64,000 nt of DNA, taken from NCBI RefSeq assembly GCF_000308695.1, contig NZ_BAGG01000115.1:62001-126000 (forward strand). The letters run 5' to 3'. The notes under the pieces are model-generated. The model saw nothing but the letters and a program-made list of their open reading frames with translations. It made no database searches and was not told the DNA's origin. Made by a program: the position numbers and the translations under genes. Origin of the DNA: Nocardia takedensis NBRC 100417 (GTDB lineage Bacteria; Actinomycetota; Actinomycetes; Mycobacteriales; Mycobacteriaceae). Below are positions 25,638-34,633 of the stretch, piece by piece (position 1 is the stretch's first letter; the number at the start of each line of letters is the position of its first letter).

Positions 25638-26666
25638 TCACATTGCCGACGACGGCACGTCGGTGACGTTTCTGTTAATGCCGCCGTGGGCGGCCAGCCA
25701 GCGCAGGCCCGGCGCGCGGGTGCGCGCCAGCCCCTTGTATTCGGCCATGTCAGCGGGCAGATCGGCGAGTACCGACGCCAACCGCTCGGCCCATTCCGGC
25801 ACCGTCGCGACGGCGCGGAACGGGAGCAGATAGGTGCGGATCAAGAACATGACCGCCCCCGAGTACGGCAGCCGGATCAGGTGCTGCACCTCGGTGCGCA
25901 ACCACAACCGGTCGCCGACGTCCTCGAGGGGGCCTTCGGCGACCGTGCGCCGGTCCCGCCCCCACTCCGGGTAGGTCTCGGTGCCGGTGTCCAGACGACC
26001 GTCCACGGTCAGGGTCCAGTTGGTGCGCCGATAGCTCTCCCCCGGTTCGAGCCGCATCAGGAATTCGTGCGCGCGGGCGATGACGCGTTCGGTGTGGATA
26101 CGCGGCACCGGGCCGTGGATCTCCAGGAAACTCATGCCCACGTCGAAGCCGAAGGACCAGTCCGCCGCGAAGGTGACGACCCCCGCATCCGCCCACAGCG
26201 CGCCGTCGCGCTGGTCGAGCAGCACGACGTCCTCTTGGATCTGCCCGCACAGGTAGGCCAGCGGATCGCACGGCAGCGTCGCGTCCTCGCCGAAGACGAA
26301 ACGCTGATCGATGCCGAGTTCGGTGTTGCGCCAGTGGTATTCCGGCCCGGACCGCGTCAACCGCATCCGGTCCGGATGGGCGTCGGCCAGTTCGCGCAGA
26401 CCGAACAGCAGCGCGTCCCAGGCCGCGACCCGCATGTGCGGCAGCACCGCGTGCCTGCTCGGGTCGGCGGCCAGGATTCCCGCACGCAGGTCCAGTTCGC
26501 GCCGGTAGTGGCGATCGACGTCGACGCGGTGCGCGCCCCACCCGCCCGCCGCGGTCACGACCCGGCCGCCGGACGGTTCGACGTTGGTGCTGTAGCGGTA
26601 CCTCGGCCCCGGCAGCGGGAACGGGTAGCGGGCGACGTCCTCGGGGGTGAACGCGGGCGCGCCCAT
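25638..26666 (-). CDS. Haem-dependent oxidative N-demethylase alpha-like protein (DUF3445)
   Basis: A 342-residue protein of the HODM alpha/DUF3445 family. In Pseudomonas mendocina this PAS-fold subunit binds haem and oxidatively demethylates dimethylamine. Conserved-looking blocks are YPFPLPGPRYRYS, DALLFGLRELAD, GQIQEDVVLLD, WSFGFDVGMSFLEIHGPVP and RTNWTLTV. ATG 26666 follows AGGGAG by 5 nt and sits 11 bp after the reductase stop. With the reductase and DmmA-like genes it makes a dimethylamine monooxygenase set. The haem ligand cannot be assigned by eye. Confidence 0.8.
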   Translation of the reverse strand: MGAPAFTPEDVARYPFPLPGPRYRYSTNVEPSGGRVVTAAGGWGAHRVDVDRHYRRELDLRAGILAADPSRHAVLPHMRVAAWDALLFGLRELADAHPDRMRLTRSGPEYHWRNTELGIDQRFVFGEDATLPCDPLAYLCGQIQEDVVLLDQRDGALWADAGVVTFAADWSFGFDVGMSFLEIHGPVPRIHTERVIARAHEFLMRLEPGESYRRTNWTLTVDGRLDTGTETYPEWGRDRRTVAEGPLEDVGDRLWLRTEVQHLIRLPYSGAVMFLIRTYLLPFRAVATVPEWAERLASVLADLPADMAEYKGLARTRAPGLRWLAAHGGINRNVTDVPSSAM

Positions 26667-26677
26667 CTCGACTCCCT

Positions 26678-27616
26678 TCACAGGTCCAACTCCAGCGACG
26701 CGGCGGCGGCCCTGGACACGCACGGCATCAGGGCCACCGACCGTTCCTCCTCGGTCAGGTAGCTGTCGCGATGGTCGACCCCGCCCGCGCGCACGCCGAC
26801 CCGGCATTCGCCGCACACCCCGCGACGGCACAGGTTCGGGATCGCGGTCCCGCTCGCGCACAGCGCGTCGAGCAGGCTGACGTCGGCCGCCACCGCGACC
26901 TCGCGGCCGCTGCGGACCAGTCGCGCGGTGAACGCCGCCCCTCCGGCGACCGCCGGTTCCCCGAACGCCTCGACGTGCACACGCCCGGCGGGCCAACCCG
27001 CCGCGCGTGCCGCCGCCGTGACGTCCTCGACCATCCCGGTCGGACCGCACACATAGAGATGGGCGCCCAGCGGACTGCTCGACAGCCGCGACAGCAACCG
27101 CTCGCGGAACACCGCGCGCGAAGTCGCGAGAGTCAGCCGGGGACCGCACAGGTCGACCAGTTCCGCGCGATGCGGCGCGACACCGGACCGGTGCGCGTAC
27201 AGCACCTCGAAGGACCGACCCCAACGCACCGCCGCGCGCACGTGCGACAGGATCGGCGTCACCCCGATCCCGCCGGCGAGCAGCAGGTGGTGCCGCGCGG
27301 CGGCGACCGGGGCGAAAGCACTACGCGGCGCGGACGCCTCGACCGTCTCGCCCACCCGCAACCGATGCATCCACCGGGACCCGCCGCGCCCGTTCGGGTC
27401 CAACCGCACCGAGATCGCGTACCGGTCCGGTTCCAGCGACTGCCCGGTCAACGAATAGGCGTTGCGCCGCCCCGGAGCCCACCGCACGGCCAGATGACTG
27501 CCCGGCGGAAAGGACGGCAGCGTCGCGCCGCGCGGATCGCGGAACACGATCTCGCGGACATCAGGACACAGCATCCTGGTCTCGGCCACCGTCAGCCGCA
27601 GGTCCCGCGCGGTCAC
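26678..27616 (-). CDS. PDR/VanB-type oxidoreductase, N-demethylase electron-transfer subunit
   Basis: A 312-residue flavin/iron-sulphur reductase. The flavin domain carries R-N-A-Y-S-L-T, the pyridine-nucleotide domain LLLAGGIGVTPILSHV and YVCGPTGM, and the C-terminal plant-type [2Fe-2S] domain NLCRRGVCGECRVGV plus a fourth Cys (LMPCVSRA). It passes electrons from NAD(P)H to the haem subunit. GTG 27616 overlaps the DmmA-like stop (GTGA) and follows GGAGGAG, so it is chosen over longer forms that would read back into that gene. Confidence 0.88.
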   Translation of the reverse strand: MTARDLRLTVAETRMLCPDVREIVFRDPRGATLPSFPPGSHLAVRWAPGRRNAYSLTGQSLEPDRYAISVRLDPNGRGGSRWMHRLRVGETVEASAPRSAFAPVAAARHHLLLAGGIGVTPILSHVRAAVRWGRSFEVLYAHRSGVAPHRAELVDLCGPRLTLATSRAVFRERLLSRLSSSPLGAHLYVCGPTGMVEDVTAAARAAGWPAGRVHVEAFGEPAVAGGAAFTARLVRSGREVAVAADVSLLDALCASGTAIPNLCRRGVCGECRVGVRAGGVDHRDSYLTEEERSVALMPCVSRAAAASLELDL

Positions 27617-28404
27617 CGCAACTCCTCCGCGTCGGGCCGGTAACCGAGATAGGCGTGCAACCGGCGGGAGAAGTGGTGGTACACCGCGAGCCGGTGACCG
27701 CATCCCGCACAGCCTGTCTCACCGCCCACGGGCACATCGGCCACGGTGACGGTCCGGCAATGCGCGCAGAACACTTCGCGCAGGTCGTCGCCGGTCTCGT
27801 GCGTGGGCCCGCATCGGGCGGGAACTCCCAGTACAGCACCGTCGACATCCTCGGCCGGTCCACCAGGCGCCGCGCGCGATCCGAATCCCAGTGCCGCCGT
27901 CACGATCTCGGCGTCGATGGCACCGGCCGCGAGGATGGCGGCACGGCTGCGCGAGCGCATCGGTTCGGGACCGATGACGGCGAAGCGCCAACCGACCCGC
28001 ACGGTGGCGAGGACATCCGTCAGCCGGCCGAGTCCCCGACCGGCATCGCGGTCGAGTCCCCGACCGGCATCGCGGTCGAGTCCCCGACCGGCATCCACGC
28101 CGGGGCCTCGACCAGCATCGACACCGGGTCGCCGACCACGGCTCGCGTCGGCGACGGGGTCGCCCTCCGAATCCTCCCCGGGGCGCGCACCAGGAGCAGT
28201 TCCGGGGAAGGCATCGACCATGATCGCGGGCATCGGTAGGCGAGCGGCGAATTGTCTTGCGGCGGAGCGGGCTTCGGGCGCGGTCGCGACCACGACGTAG
28301 CCCGCGGCGAGCGGGTCGACCGGCAGGGCGGCGGCGGTGCGCGCCGTGCAGCGGGGCACGCTGGTGTGGGCGGGGGAAACTCCCGCGCACTGCGGCGCGC
28401 TCAT
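27613..28404 (-). CDS. Dimethylamine monooxygenase DmmA-like subunit with a repeat insertion
   Basis: A 263-residue protein. The C-terminal ~45 residues, with C-A-H-C and C-A-G-C zinc-ribbon pairs and YHHFSRRLHAYLGYRPD, match what I recall of the DmmA family. The N-terminal half has a Rossmann-like pattern (AAGYVVVATAPEARSAARQF; WRFAVIGPE). Between them lies a GRGLDRDA-type repeat from a 24-bp minisatellite, not expected in the family. It starts 4 bp after the cupin stop and overlaps the reductase start. Exact role in the complex is unknown. Confidence 0.72.
   Translation of the reverse strand: MSAPQCAGVSPAHTSVPRCTARTAAALPVDPLAAGYVVVATAPEARSAARQFAARLPMPAIMVDAFPGTAPGARPGEDSEGDPVADASRGRRPGVDAGRGPGVDAGRGLDRDAGRGLDRDAGRGLGRLTDVLATVRVGWRFAVIGPEPMRSRSRAAILAAGAIDAEIVTAALGFGSRAAPGGPAEDVDGAVLGVPARCGPTHETGDDLREVFCAHCRTVTVADVPVGGETGCAGCGHRLAVYHHFSRRLHAYLGYRPDAEELR
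28027..28098. repeat. Three 24-bp tandem repeats inside the DmmA-like gene
   Basis: Units at 28027-28050, 28051-28074 and 28075-28098 share GAGTCCCCGACCGGCATC. Copies 1 and 2 differ at one base, copy 3 at three bases near its end. Degenerate units flank them. At 24 bp the array keeps frame (8 residues per unit), so copy-number change would lengthen a linker without breaking the protein. Confidence 0.85.
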
Positions 28405-28408
28405 CGGT

Positions 28409-28792
28409 TCAGGGGGCGAAGGAGCGGTGGCCGACGAAGAAGGCCAGCGCTCGGGTCGGGGTGGTGAACCGGATGAACGAGCCTTTGGGGAAGAAGATGG
28501 CGTCGCGCGGGCCCGCGGTCTCGACCTGTCCGGTTTCGAGGTTCTCCAGCCGGAATTCGCCGTCGAGGACCACTTTCATCTCGTCGTAGTCGTAGCGGTA
28601 GTCCAGCGGGGCGTCGGTGTGGGTGAGCGCGAAGTAGCCCGAGGACATCTCCGAACCGCCCGGGTTGGCATAGACGTCGTCGATGTAGCCCTCGGTGCCG
28701 GGATAGTCCTGGACCGACATGCGCGGCAACGATTCCCAGAAGCCCGAGGTGACCAGGAACGGGGCGGTGACGGTCGGTTCGGATGCGGTCAT
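28409..28792 (-). CDS. Cupin-domain protein, first gene of the leftward amine operon
   Basis: A 127-residue single-domain cupin (EutQ-like). MSSGYFALTHTDAPLDYRYDYDEMKVVLDGEFRLEN is the first cupin motif and GPRDAIFFPKGSFIRFTTP the second. It lacks a clear set of three His ligands in motif 1, so metal binding is uncertain. As the first gene of the operon it may bind or process an amine or formaldehyde adduct; this is inference. Confidence 0.75.
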   Translation of the reverse strand: MTASEPTVTAPFLVTSGFWESLPRMSVQDYPGTEGYIDDVYANPGGSEMSSGYFALTHTDAPLDYRYDYDEMKVVLDGEFRLENLETGQVETAGPRDAIFFPKGSFIRFTTPTRALAFFVGHRSFAP

Positions 28793-29026
28793 GGATGACT
28801 CCTACTCCACTCGATATGAAACAGAGAGTAACCACATGAAACGAATTCCGGGGTTACGAGCCGATTAATCCACAGCTGTCCACTTCCACGCCGCACGTCT
28901 ACACCACTGACAGACCGGCGATCGGTTCATCCACAGCTGATCCGCGCGTAATGCCGTCGTCACATTCCGAGTGTTTCATCAGAACTGACAGCGAATCACC
29001 ACATGAAACAACGACGAGGACGGCCC
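28793..29026. promoter_or_regulatory. Divergent control region of the methylated-amine cluster
   Basis: The gap between the two operons holds four ATGAAAC half-sites: direct repeats at 28816-28822 and 28836-28842 (20-bp period) near the cupin start, and an inverted pair GTTTCAT (28973-28979) / ATGAAAC (29003-29009) before the FAD-oxidase start. ATCCACAGCTG occurs twice (28868-28878, 28929-28939). The placement, one pair per operon, suggests a common regulator binding both promoters. Confidence 0.55.
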
Positions 29027-30217
29027 GTGAGCGAGACCCACAGTCATGTGATCGTCGGCGGCGGCCTGGAGGGCCTGGCCATCGCCTGGTCGCTGGCCGA
29101 ACGCGGCGAGACCGACGTCGTCGTCCTGGAACGCGACACCCTGTGCTCCGGGATGACCGGCAAGTCCAGCGGCGTGGTGCGCTGCCACTACGGCGCGCCC
29201 TCGCTGGCCGCGATGTCCTGGTACGGCGTGGAGATCTTCAGCCGGGCCGCCGAGATCTTCGGCGACGACATGGGGTTCCAGCAGTGCGGCTACCTCGTCG
29301 GCGTCGGCGCGGACAATCTCGATCCGCTGCACGCCAACGTCGCGATGATGCGCGGACTCGGCATCGAGGTGGACCTGGTCGGCCACGACACCGTCGCGGA
29401 CCTCTGGCCGGGTCTGCATCTGGACGATTTCGCGGCCTTCGCCTACGAACCCAAGGGCGGGCGCGGCGAGGCGTACCTGACCGGGATGGCCTTCGCCGCC
29501 ACGGCGCGCGCGCTCGGCGTCCGCATCCGCCAGTCGACCCCGGTGCGGGCGCTGCTGCAACGTCCCGACGGCCGCGTGTACGGCGTGGAACTGGGGGACG
29601 GCTCGCAGATCCACGCCGACACGGTGGTCCTGGCGACCGGCCCGTGGACGCCCGCACTGGCCGCGGGCGTCGGGGTCGACCTCGACATCCGCGCCCAGCG
29701 CGCCCAATTGGTGCTGGTCGATCAGGGCGCGCCGACTCCGGTCGTGCCGGTGCTCTCGGATCTGGCGGGCCTGTCCTACCTGTGCCGGGAACCCAACGGA
29801 GAGATCCTGTTCGGCAACTCCGACCACAGCGCGCCGCAGTACCTGGACCCGGACGACTACGTGAACCGGGCCGACGAATCCACCATCGACACCGCGATCG
29901 CCAAACTCGGCCACCGCCTGCCGGACATGCCCGACCCGCGCGTCACCGGTTCCTACGTCGGGGCCTACGACGTCACGCCCGACTACAACCCCGTCATCGG
30001 TCCCGCGCCCGTGGACGGACTGTTCCTCGCCGCGGGTTTCTCCGGCCACGGATTCAAGATCTCGCCCGCAGTGGGCAAACTCGCCGCCGACCTGATCGTC
30101 GACGGGAAGACCGACCTGCCGAACGTGGACCCCGAGGATTTCCGCTGGTCCCGCTTCGCCGAGGGCGAGCCGCTGCTGAGTCCGCACCCGTATCGCGGCG
30201 CGGGCGAAATGCGCTGA
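29027..30217 (+). CDS. FAD-dependent amine oxidoreductase (sarcosine oxidase beta/MgdA-like)
   Basis: A 396-residue DAO-fold flavoenzyme. HVIVGGGLEGLAIAWSL binds FAD, VVVLERDTLCSGMTGKSSGVVRCHY is the loop near the isoalloxazine, VVLATGPWTPAL the second dinucleotide contact and DGLFLAAGFSGHGFKISPAVG the C-terminal flavin site. By context it probably oxidises N-methylglutamate to glutamate and formaldehyde. Known N-methylglutamate dehydrogenases have several subunits; only this one is seen here. GTG 29027 has GAGGA 6 nt upstream; ATG 29003 is in frame but overlaps an operator-like half-site. Confidence 0.78.
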   Translation: MSETHSHVIVGGGLEGLAIAWSLAERGETDVVVLERDTLCSGMTGKSSGVVRCHYGAPSLAAMSWYGVEIFSRAAEIFGDDMGFQQCGYLVGVGADNLDPLHANVAMMRGLGIEVDLVGHDTVADLWPGLHLDDFAAFAYEPKGGRGEAYLTGMAFAATARALGVRIRQSTPVRALLQRPDGRVYGVELGDGSQIHADTVVLATGPWTPALAAGVGVDLDIRAQRAQLVLVDQGAPTPVVPVLSDLAGLSYLCREPNGEILFGNSDHSAPQYLDPDDYVNRADESTIDTAIAKLGHRLPDMPDPRVTGSYVGAYDVTPDYNPVIGPAPVDGLFLAAGFSGHGFKISPAVGKLAADLIVDGKTDLPNVDPEDFRWSRFAEGEPLLSPHPYRGAGEMR

Positions 30218-30255
30218 GCCACCATCCGTTCCGTCCGAATCCCCTGGAGCCCGCC

Positions 30256-31620
30256 ATGGCCATCGACACCGCCACCGCCACCCACCTCCCCGTCAACGGG
30301 TCCGCCTCCGCCCCGCCGAATCTGGCCGCGTTGGCCGAGGCGACCGACACCCGCTACATCCTCGCGCTGTTCGTCACCTTGGCGGGCAAGCCGTGCGCCA
30401 AGCTGGTCCCGGTCGAGGCCGTCGACCAACTCGTCTCCGACGGAGCGGGTTTCGCGGGTTACGCGGCGGGCACCATGGGTCAGCAGCCGAAGGACCCGGA
30501 CCTGATCGCGGTGCCGGACCCGAGGTCGTTCACCCCGATCCCGTTCGTGCGCCCCGGACTGGCGCTGGTGCACTGCGACCCGCACGTGGAAGGCAAGCCG
30601 TGGCCGTTCGCGCCGCGCAACATCCTGGCGGGCGTGCTGGCGGGGGCGCACGCGCGCGGCCTGACCGTCAACGTGGGCGCGGAGATCGAGTACTTCCTGG
30701 TGCACCGCGACCCCGACGGGGCGCTGCGCACCGCCGACGCCGCCGACACCAGTCGCCAACCCTGTTACGACGCCCGCGACGTCACCCGCATGTACGACCA
30801 CCTCACCGAGATCGCGGCGGCCATGAACACCCTGGGCTGGGGCAACTACGCCAGCGACCACGAGGACGCCAACGGTCAGTTCGAGCAGAACTTCGCCTAC
30901 GCCGAGGCGATGACCACCGCCGACCGGGTCATCACCGCGCGCTACCTGCTCTCGGTGATCGCCGAGAAGCGCGGGATGCGGGCCACGTTCATGCCCAAAC
31001 CGTTCGCCGACCGGACCGGGTCGGGCATGCACCTGCACCTGTCGCTGTGGAACGCGGGCGGTTCGGCCTTCCCCGACCCGAGTGACGCGCGCGGCCTGGG
31101 CCTGTCCCCCACCGCGTACTCGTTCATCGCGGGTATCCTCGAGCACGCGTGCGCCCTGCAAGGGGTGCTGGCCCCGACGGTCAACTCCTACAAGCGGATC
31201 GGGGCCACCTCGACCAGCAGCGGCGCGACCTGGTCACCCCGCCGGGCCACCTACGGCGGCAACGACCGCACCCACTACCTGCGCGTTCCCGACCACCACC
31301 GCGTCGAACTGCGCGGCGGTGACGGATCGGCCAACCCGTACCTGGCGATCGCGGCCGCCGTCGCCGCCGGACTCGACGGCGTCGACCGCGCCCTGGACCC
31401 GGGCGACCCCGGCGCGACCCGCGACGACGGCGACACCCTGCCCATGACACTGCTGCACGCCATGGACGCCTTGGCCGCCGACCCGGTGCTGACCGGCGCG
31501 CTCGACATCGCGGGACCGGGCGTCGGGGAGTACTTCACCGCGCTCAAGCGCGAGGAGTTCTTCGCCTGGCACAACACGGTCTCCGCCTGGGAGATCGACC
31601 AGTACCTGACCGCCTTCTGA
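30256..31620 (+). CDS. Gamma-glutamylmethylamide synthetase-like (glutamine synthetase III type)
   Basis: A 454-residue enzyme of the GlnT/GMAS branch of glutamine synthetases. The N-terminal beta-grasp (ILALFVTLAGKPCAKLVPVEAV) is followed by catalytic blocks VGAEIEYFLVHRD, ASDHEDANGQFEQNFAYAEA, FMPKPFADRTGSGMHLHLSL, NSYKRIG and VELRGGDGSANPYLAIAA. It would ligate methylamine to glutamate with ATP. A GGAG ribosome site precedes ATG 30256. The methylamine specificity rests on the neighbouring N-methylglutamate synthase and N-demethylase genes. Confidence 0.83.
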   Translation: MAIDTATATHLPVNGSASAPPNLAALAEATDTRYILALFVTLAGKPCAKLVPVEAVDQLVSDGAGFAGYAAGTMGQQPKDPDLIAVPDPRSFTPIPFVRPGLALVHCDPHVEGKPWPFAPRNILAGVLAGAHARGLTVNVGAEIEYFLVHRDPDGALRTADAADTSRQPCYDARDVTRMYDHLTEIAAAMNTLGWGNYASDHEDANGQFEQNFAYAEAMTTADRVITARYLLSVIAEKRGMRATFMPKPFADRTGSGMHLHLSLWNAGGSAFPDPSDARGLGLSPTAYSFIAGILEHACALQGVLAPTVNSYKRIGATSTSSGATWSPRRATYGGNDRTHYLRVPDHHRVELRGGDGSANPYLAIAAAVAAGLDGVDRALDPGDPGATRDDGDTLPMTLLHAMDALAADPVLTGALDIAGPGVGEYFTALKREEFFAWHNTVSAWEIDQYLTAF

Positions 31621-31659
31621 CCCGCCGGGTCGGATCACCCACCACACCAGGAGGTACCC

Positions 31660-32559
31660 ATGTGCGGAATCGTGGGGTTGCACCTGCGCGACCCGGCACT
31701 GTACCCGCGCCTCGGCGCCCTGCTCACCGACATGCTCGACCACCTCTGCGACCGCGGACCGGATTCGGCGGGTATGGCCGTCTACGGCGACCCGGTGTGG
31801 TCGCCGCCGGGCGAATCCACGGTCTCGCTGCTGGACGCCGCGCTGCCCGCCGACGAACTCGCGGCCCGGTTGCGGACCGAGGTCGGCGCCACCGTCACCG
31901 CGATCGACCTGTCGCCCACGACCGTGCTGCACGCGCCCGTCGCCGCCGACGTGCTCGCCGACGCCGCCCGGCGCGTCGACCCGGTCGCCCGGGTCATCGG
32001 GTTCGGCGAGGAGCTGACCGTGGTCAAAGGCGTCGGCAACCCCACCGAACTCGCCCACCGGTTCGGCTTGCCCGCGGCCTCGGGCTGGCAGGGCGTCGCG
32101 CACACCAGGATGGCCACCGAATCCGCGGTCACCGCGGCCGGTTCGCATCCGTTCGCGGTCGGACCGGACCAGTGCCTGGTGCACAACGGGTCGTTCTCCA
32201 ACCACCGCGGCGTCAAGCACGAACTCGAGCGCGCGGGCGTTGTCTTCGACAGCGAGAACGACACGGAGGTGGGCGCGCGGTTCATCGCGGGCCAACTCGC
32301 CCAGGGCGTCGACCTGGAGAAAGCGCTGCTGCTGCTCGAAGAACGCTTCGACGGCTTCTACACCCTGCTCGTGGCCAACCGCGAATCCTTCGCCGTGCTG
32401 CGCGATCCCATCGCCTGCAAACCCGCCGTCGTCGCCGAGACGCCGCGCTGGGTGGCGATGGCCTCCGAATACCGCGCCTTGGCGAATCTGCCGGGCGTGG
32501 AGCAGGCCCGCATCTTCGAACCGGAACCGGAAGAGGTCTACGTATGGCACCGACAGTGA
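31660..32559 (+). CDS. N-methylglutamate synthase amidotransferase subunit (MgsA/GlxB-like)
   Basis: A 299-residue class II glutamine amidotransferase. Cys2 (MCGIVGLHL) is the N-terminal nucleophile; DRGPDSAGMAVYG, GVAHTRMATES and LVHNGSFSNH form the glutamine pocket. It corresponds to the first domain of glutamate synthase. In the amine pathway it works with the next two genes to convert gamma-glutamylmethylamide and 2-oxoglutarate to N-methylglutamate and glutamate. A full AGGAGGT ribosome site lies 5 nt upstream, and the 3' end overlaps the next gene by 16 bp. Confidence 0.85.
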   Translation: MCGIVGLHLRDPALYPRLGALLTDMLDHLCDRGPDSAGMAVYGDPVWSPPGESTVSLLDAALPADELAARLRTEVGATVTAIDLSPTTVLHAPVAADVLADAARRVDPVARVIGFGEELTVVKGVGNPTELAHRFGLPAASGWQGVAHTRMATESAVTAAGSHPFAVGPDQCLVHNGSFSNHRGVKHELERAGVVFDSENDTEVGARFIAGQLAQGVDLEKALLLLEERFDGFYTLLVANRESFAVLRDPIACKPAVVAETPRWVAMASEYRALANLPGVEQARIFEPEPEEVYVWHRQ

Positions 32560-33263
32560 ACACGGCCACCGCGGCCGCCGAGGTGGATACGGTCACCCTG
32601 GACCTGCGCGAACACGCGGTCCGCGAGGTCAACGACCTGCTGCACGCGCCCGGCGCGCCGAGGCGGGTGGTGCTCACCTCCCCGCGCGGCGCGCACGCGC
32701 TGGCCTGCGGCCTCGACGACGAGATCGAGGTCGAGGTGCGCGGGCACGTCGGCTACTACTGCGCGGGCATGAATCAGCGCGCCTCGGTCACCGTGCACGG
32801 CAACGCCGGGGTCGGGGTCGCCGAGAACATGATGTCGGGCACGGTGCGGGTCACCGGGGACGCCTCCCAGTCGGCGGGGGCCACCGCGCACGGCGGACTG
32901 CTGGTGATCGAGGGCAACGCGGCCGCGCGCTGCGGGATCTCGATGAAAGGCGTCGACATCGTCGTCGGGGGCGATATCGGCCACATGAGCGCGTTCATGG
33001 GGCAGGCCGGACGACTGGTGGTCTGCGGGAACGCCGGTGCGGCGCTGGGTGACTCGCTCTACGAGGCGCGGATCTACGTGCGCGGCACGGTCGCCTCGCT
33101 CGGCGCGGACTGCGTGGCCAAACAGATGCGCCCGGAACATCTGGCCGAACTGCGAGACCTGTTGACGGCGGCCGGATTCGACGCCGACCCGGCCGAGTTC
33201 ACCCGCTACGGCTCGGCCCGCGAACTCTACAACTTCCACGTCGACAACGTCGCCGCGTACTAG
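32544..33263 (+). CDS. N-methylglutamate synthase GXGXG subunit (MgsB/GlxC-like)
   Basis: A 239-residue right-handed beta-helix protein equal to the C-terminal GXGXG domain of glutamate synthase. Repeated turns such as VEVRGHVGYYCAGMNQ, VTVHGNAGVGVAENM, LVIEGNAAARCG, IVVGGDIGHMSAFMGQAG and VCGNAGAALGDSLYEA form the helix. It is structural, linking amidotransferase and synthase parts. ATG 32544 overlaps the previous gene and follows AGAGG by 7 nt, indicating translational coupling. Confidence 0.85.
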   Translation: MAPTVNTATAAAEVDTVTLDLREHAVREVNDLLHAPGAPRRVVLTSPRGAHALACGLDDEIEVEVRGHVGYYCAGMNQRASVTVHGNAGVGVAENMMSGTVRVTGDASQSAGATAHGGLLVIEGNAAARCGISMKGVDIVVGGDIGHMSAFMGQAGRLVVCGNAGAALGDSLYEARIYVRGTVASLGADCVAKQMRPEHLAELRDLLTAAGFDADPAEFTRYGSARELYNFHVDNVAAY

Positions 33264-33287
33264 TCGACCCGGACCAGGAGGCCACCG

Positions 33288-34604
33288 ATGCACACCACCG
33301 ATCCCACCCTGCGCGAGTCGGCGACCTTTCCGCGAGCCGTCATCGCCGAGATCCAGCGCGCCGCCGAGACCGGCATCTACGACATCCGCGGGTGGGGCGC
33401 CAAACGCCCGCTCCCGCACTTCGACGACCTGCTGTTCCTGGGCGCGTCGATGTCGCGCTACCCGCTCGAGGGCTACCGGGAACGCTGCGACACCGACGTG
33501 GTGCTCGGCGACCGGCACGCGCGATTCCCCTTGCACCTGGACATCCCCGTCACCATCGCGGGCATGAGCTTCGGCGCCCTGTCGGGCGCGGCGAAGGAGG
33601 CGCTCGGGCGCGGGGCGAGCGAGGTCGGCACCTCCACCACCACCGGCGACGGCGGTATGACCCCCGAGGAACGCGGCCAGTCCAAACATCTGGTCTACCA
33701 ATATCTTCCGTCGCGCTACGGCATGAACCCCGACGACCTGCGCAAGGCCGACGCCATCGAGATCGTGCTCGGACAGGGCGCCAAACCCGGCGGCGGCGGC
33801 ATGCTGCTCGGGCAGAAGATCACCGAACGGGTCGCCCGGATGCGCACCCTGCCCCAGGGCGTCGACCAGCGCTCGGCCTGCCGTCACCCGGACTGGACCG
33901 GCCCGGACGACCTGGCGATCAAGATCATCGAACTGCGCGAGATCACCGACTGGGAGAAGCCGATCTACGTCAAGGTCGGAGCCACCCGGACCTACTACGA
34001 CGTCGCCCTCGCGGTGAAGGCGGGCGCGGACGTGGTCGTCGTGGACGGCATGCAGGGCGGAACCGCCGCCACCCAGGACGTCTTCATCGAACACGTCGGC
34101 ATTCCCACCCTGGCCGCCATCCCGCAGGCCGTGCAGGCCCTCCAGGAACTCGAGGTACACCGGAAGGTGCAGCTCATCGTGTCCGGCGGGATCCGCAGCG
34201 GCGCGGACGTCGCCAAGGCGATGGCCCTGGGCGCGGACGCCGTCGCGATCGGCACCGCCGCGCTGATCGCGTTGGGCGACAACAGCCCCCGCTACGCCGA
34301 GCAGTACGCGGCGCTCGGGTCGGCCGCCGGCTTCTACGACGACTTCCAGGAAGGCCGCGACCCGGCGGGCATCACCACCCAGGACCCGGAACTGGCCCGC
34401 AACCTGGACCCGGTGGCCGCGGGGCGCAGGCTGGCCAACTACCTGCGGGTGCTGACCATGGAGGCGCAGACCCTGGCCAGGGCCTGCGGCAAATCCCACC
34501 TGCGCAACCTGGAACCGGAGGACCTGGTCGCGCTGACCGTCGAGGCGTCGGCGATGGCGCGGGTCCCGCTGGCGGGCACCAATTGGATTCCCGGCCGTCT
34601 CTGA
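33288..34604 (+). CDS. N-methylglutamate synthase FMN-binding subunit (MgsC/GlxD-like)
   Basis: A 438-residue FMN-barrel enzyme homologous to the synthase domain of GltB. IPVTIAGMSFGALSGAAKEALG, TTTGDGGM, QGAKPGGGGMLLG, VKVGATRTYYDVALAVKAGADVVVVDGMQGGTAA and VSGGIRSGADVAKAMALGADAVAIGTAAL line the FMN and 2-oxoglutarate site. Preceded by CAGGAGG. It completes the three-part enzyme. A Cys cluster for [3Fe-4S] is not obvious by eye, so the electron route is unclear. Confidence 0.86.
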   Translation: MHTTDPTLRESATFPRAVIAEIQRAAETGIYDIRGWGAKRPLPHFDDLLFLGASMSRYPLEGYRERCDTDVVLGDRHARFPLHLDIPVTIAGMSFGALSGAAKEALGRGASEVGTSTTTGDGGMTPEERGQSKHLVYQYLPSRYGMNPDDLRKADAIEIVLGQGAKPGGGGMLLGQKITERVARMRTLPQGVDQRSACRHPDWTGPDDLAIKIIELREITDWEKPIYVKVGATRTYYDVALAVKAGADVVVVDGMQGGTAATQDVFIEHVGIPTLAAIPQAVQALQELEVHRKVQLIVSGGIRSGADVAKAMALGADAVAIGTAALIALGDNSPRYAEQYAALGSAAGFYDDFQEGRDPAGITTQDPELARNLDPVAAGRRLANYLRVLTMEAQTLARACGKSHLRNLEPEDLVALTVEASAMARVPLAGTNWIPGRL

Positions 34605-34633
34605 GTCGCCCCTCACGAAAGGACTGCCGTCCC

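Noticed and set aside
28027..28098. Possible CRISPR array
   Set aside because: The 24-bp units are directly adjacent with no spacers and lie in a coding frame.
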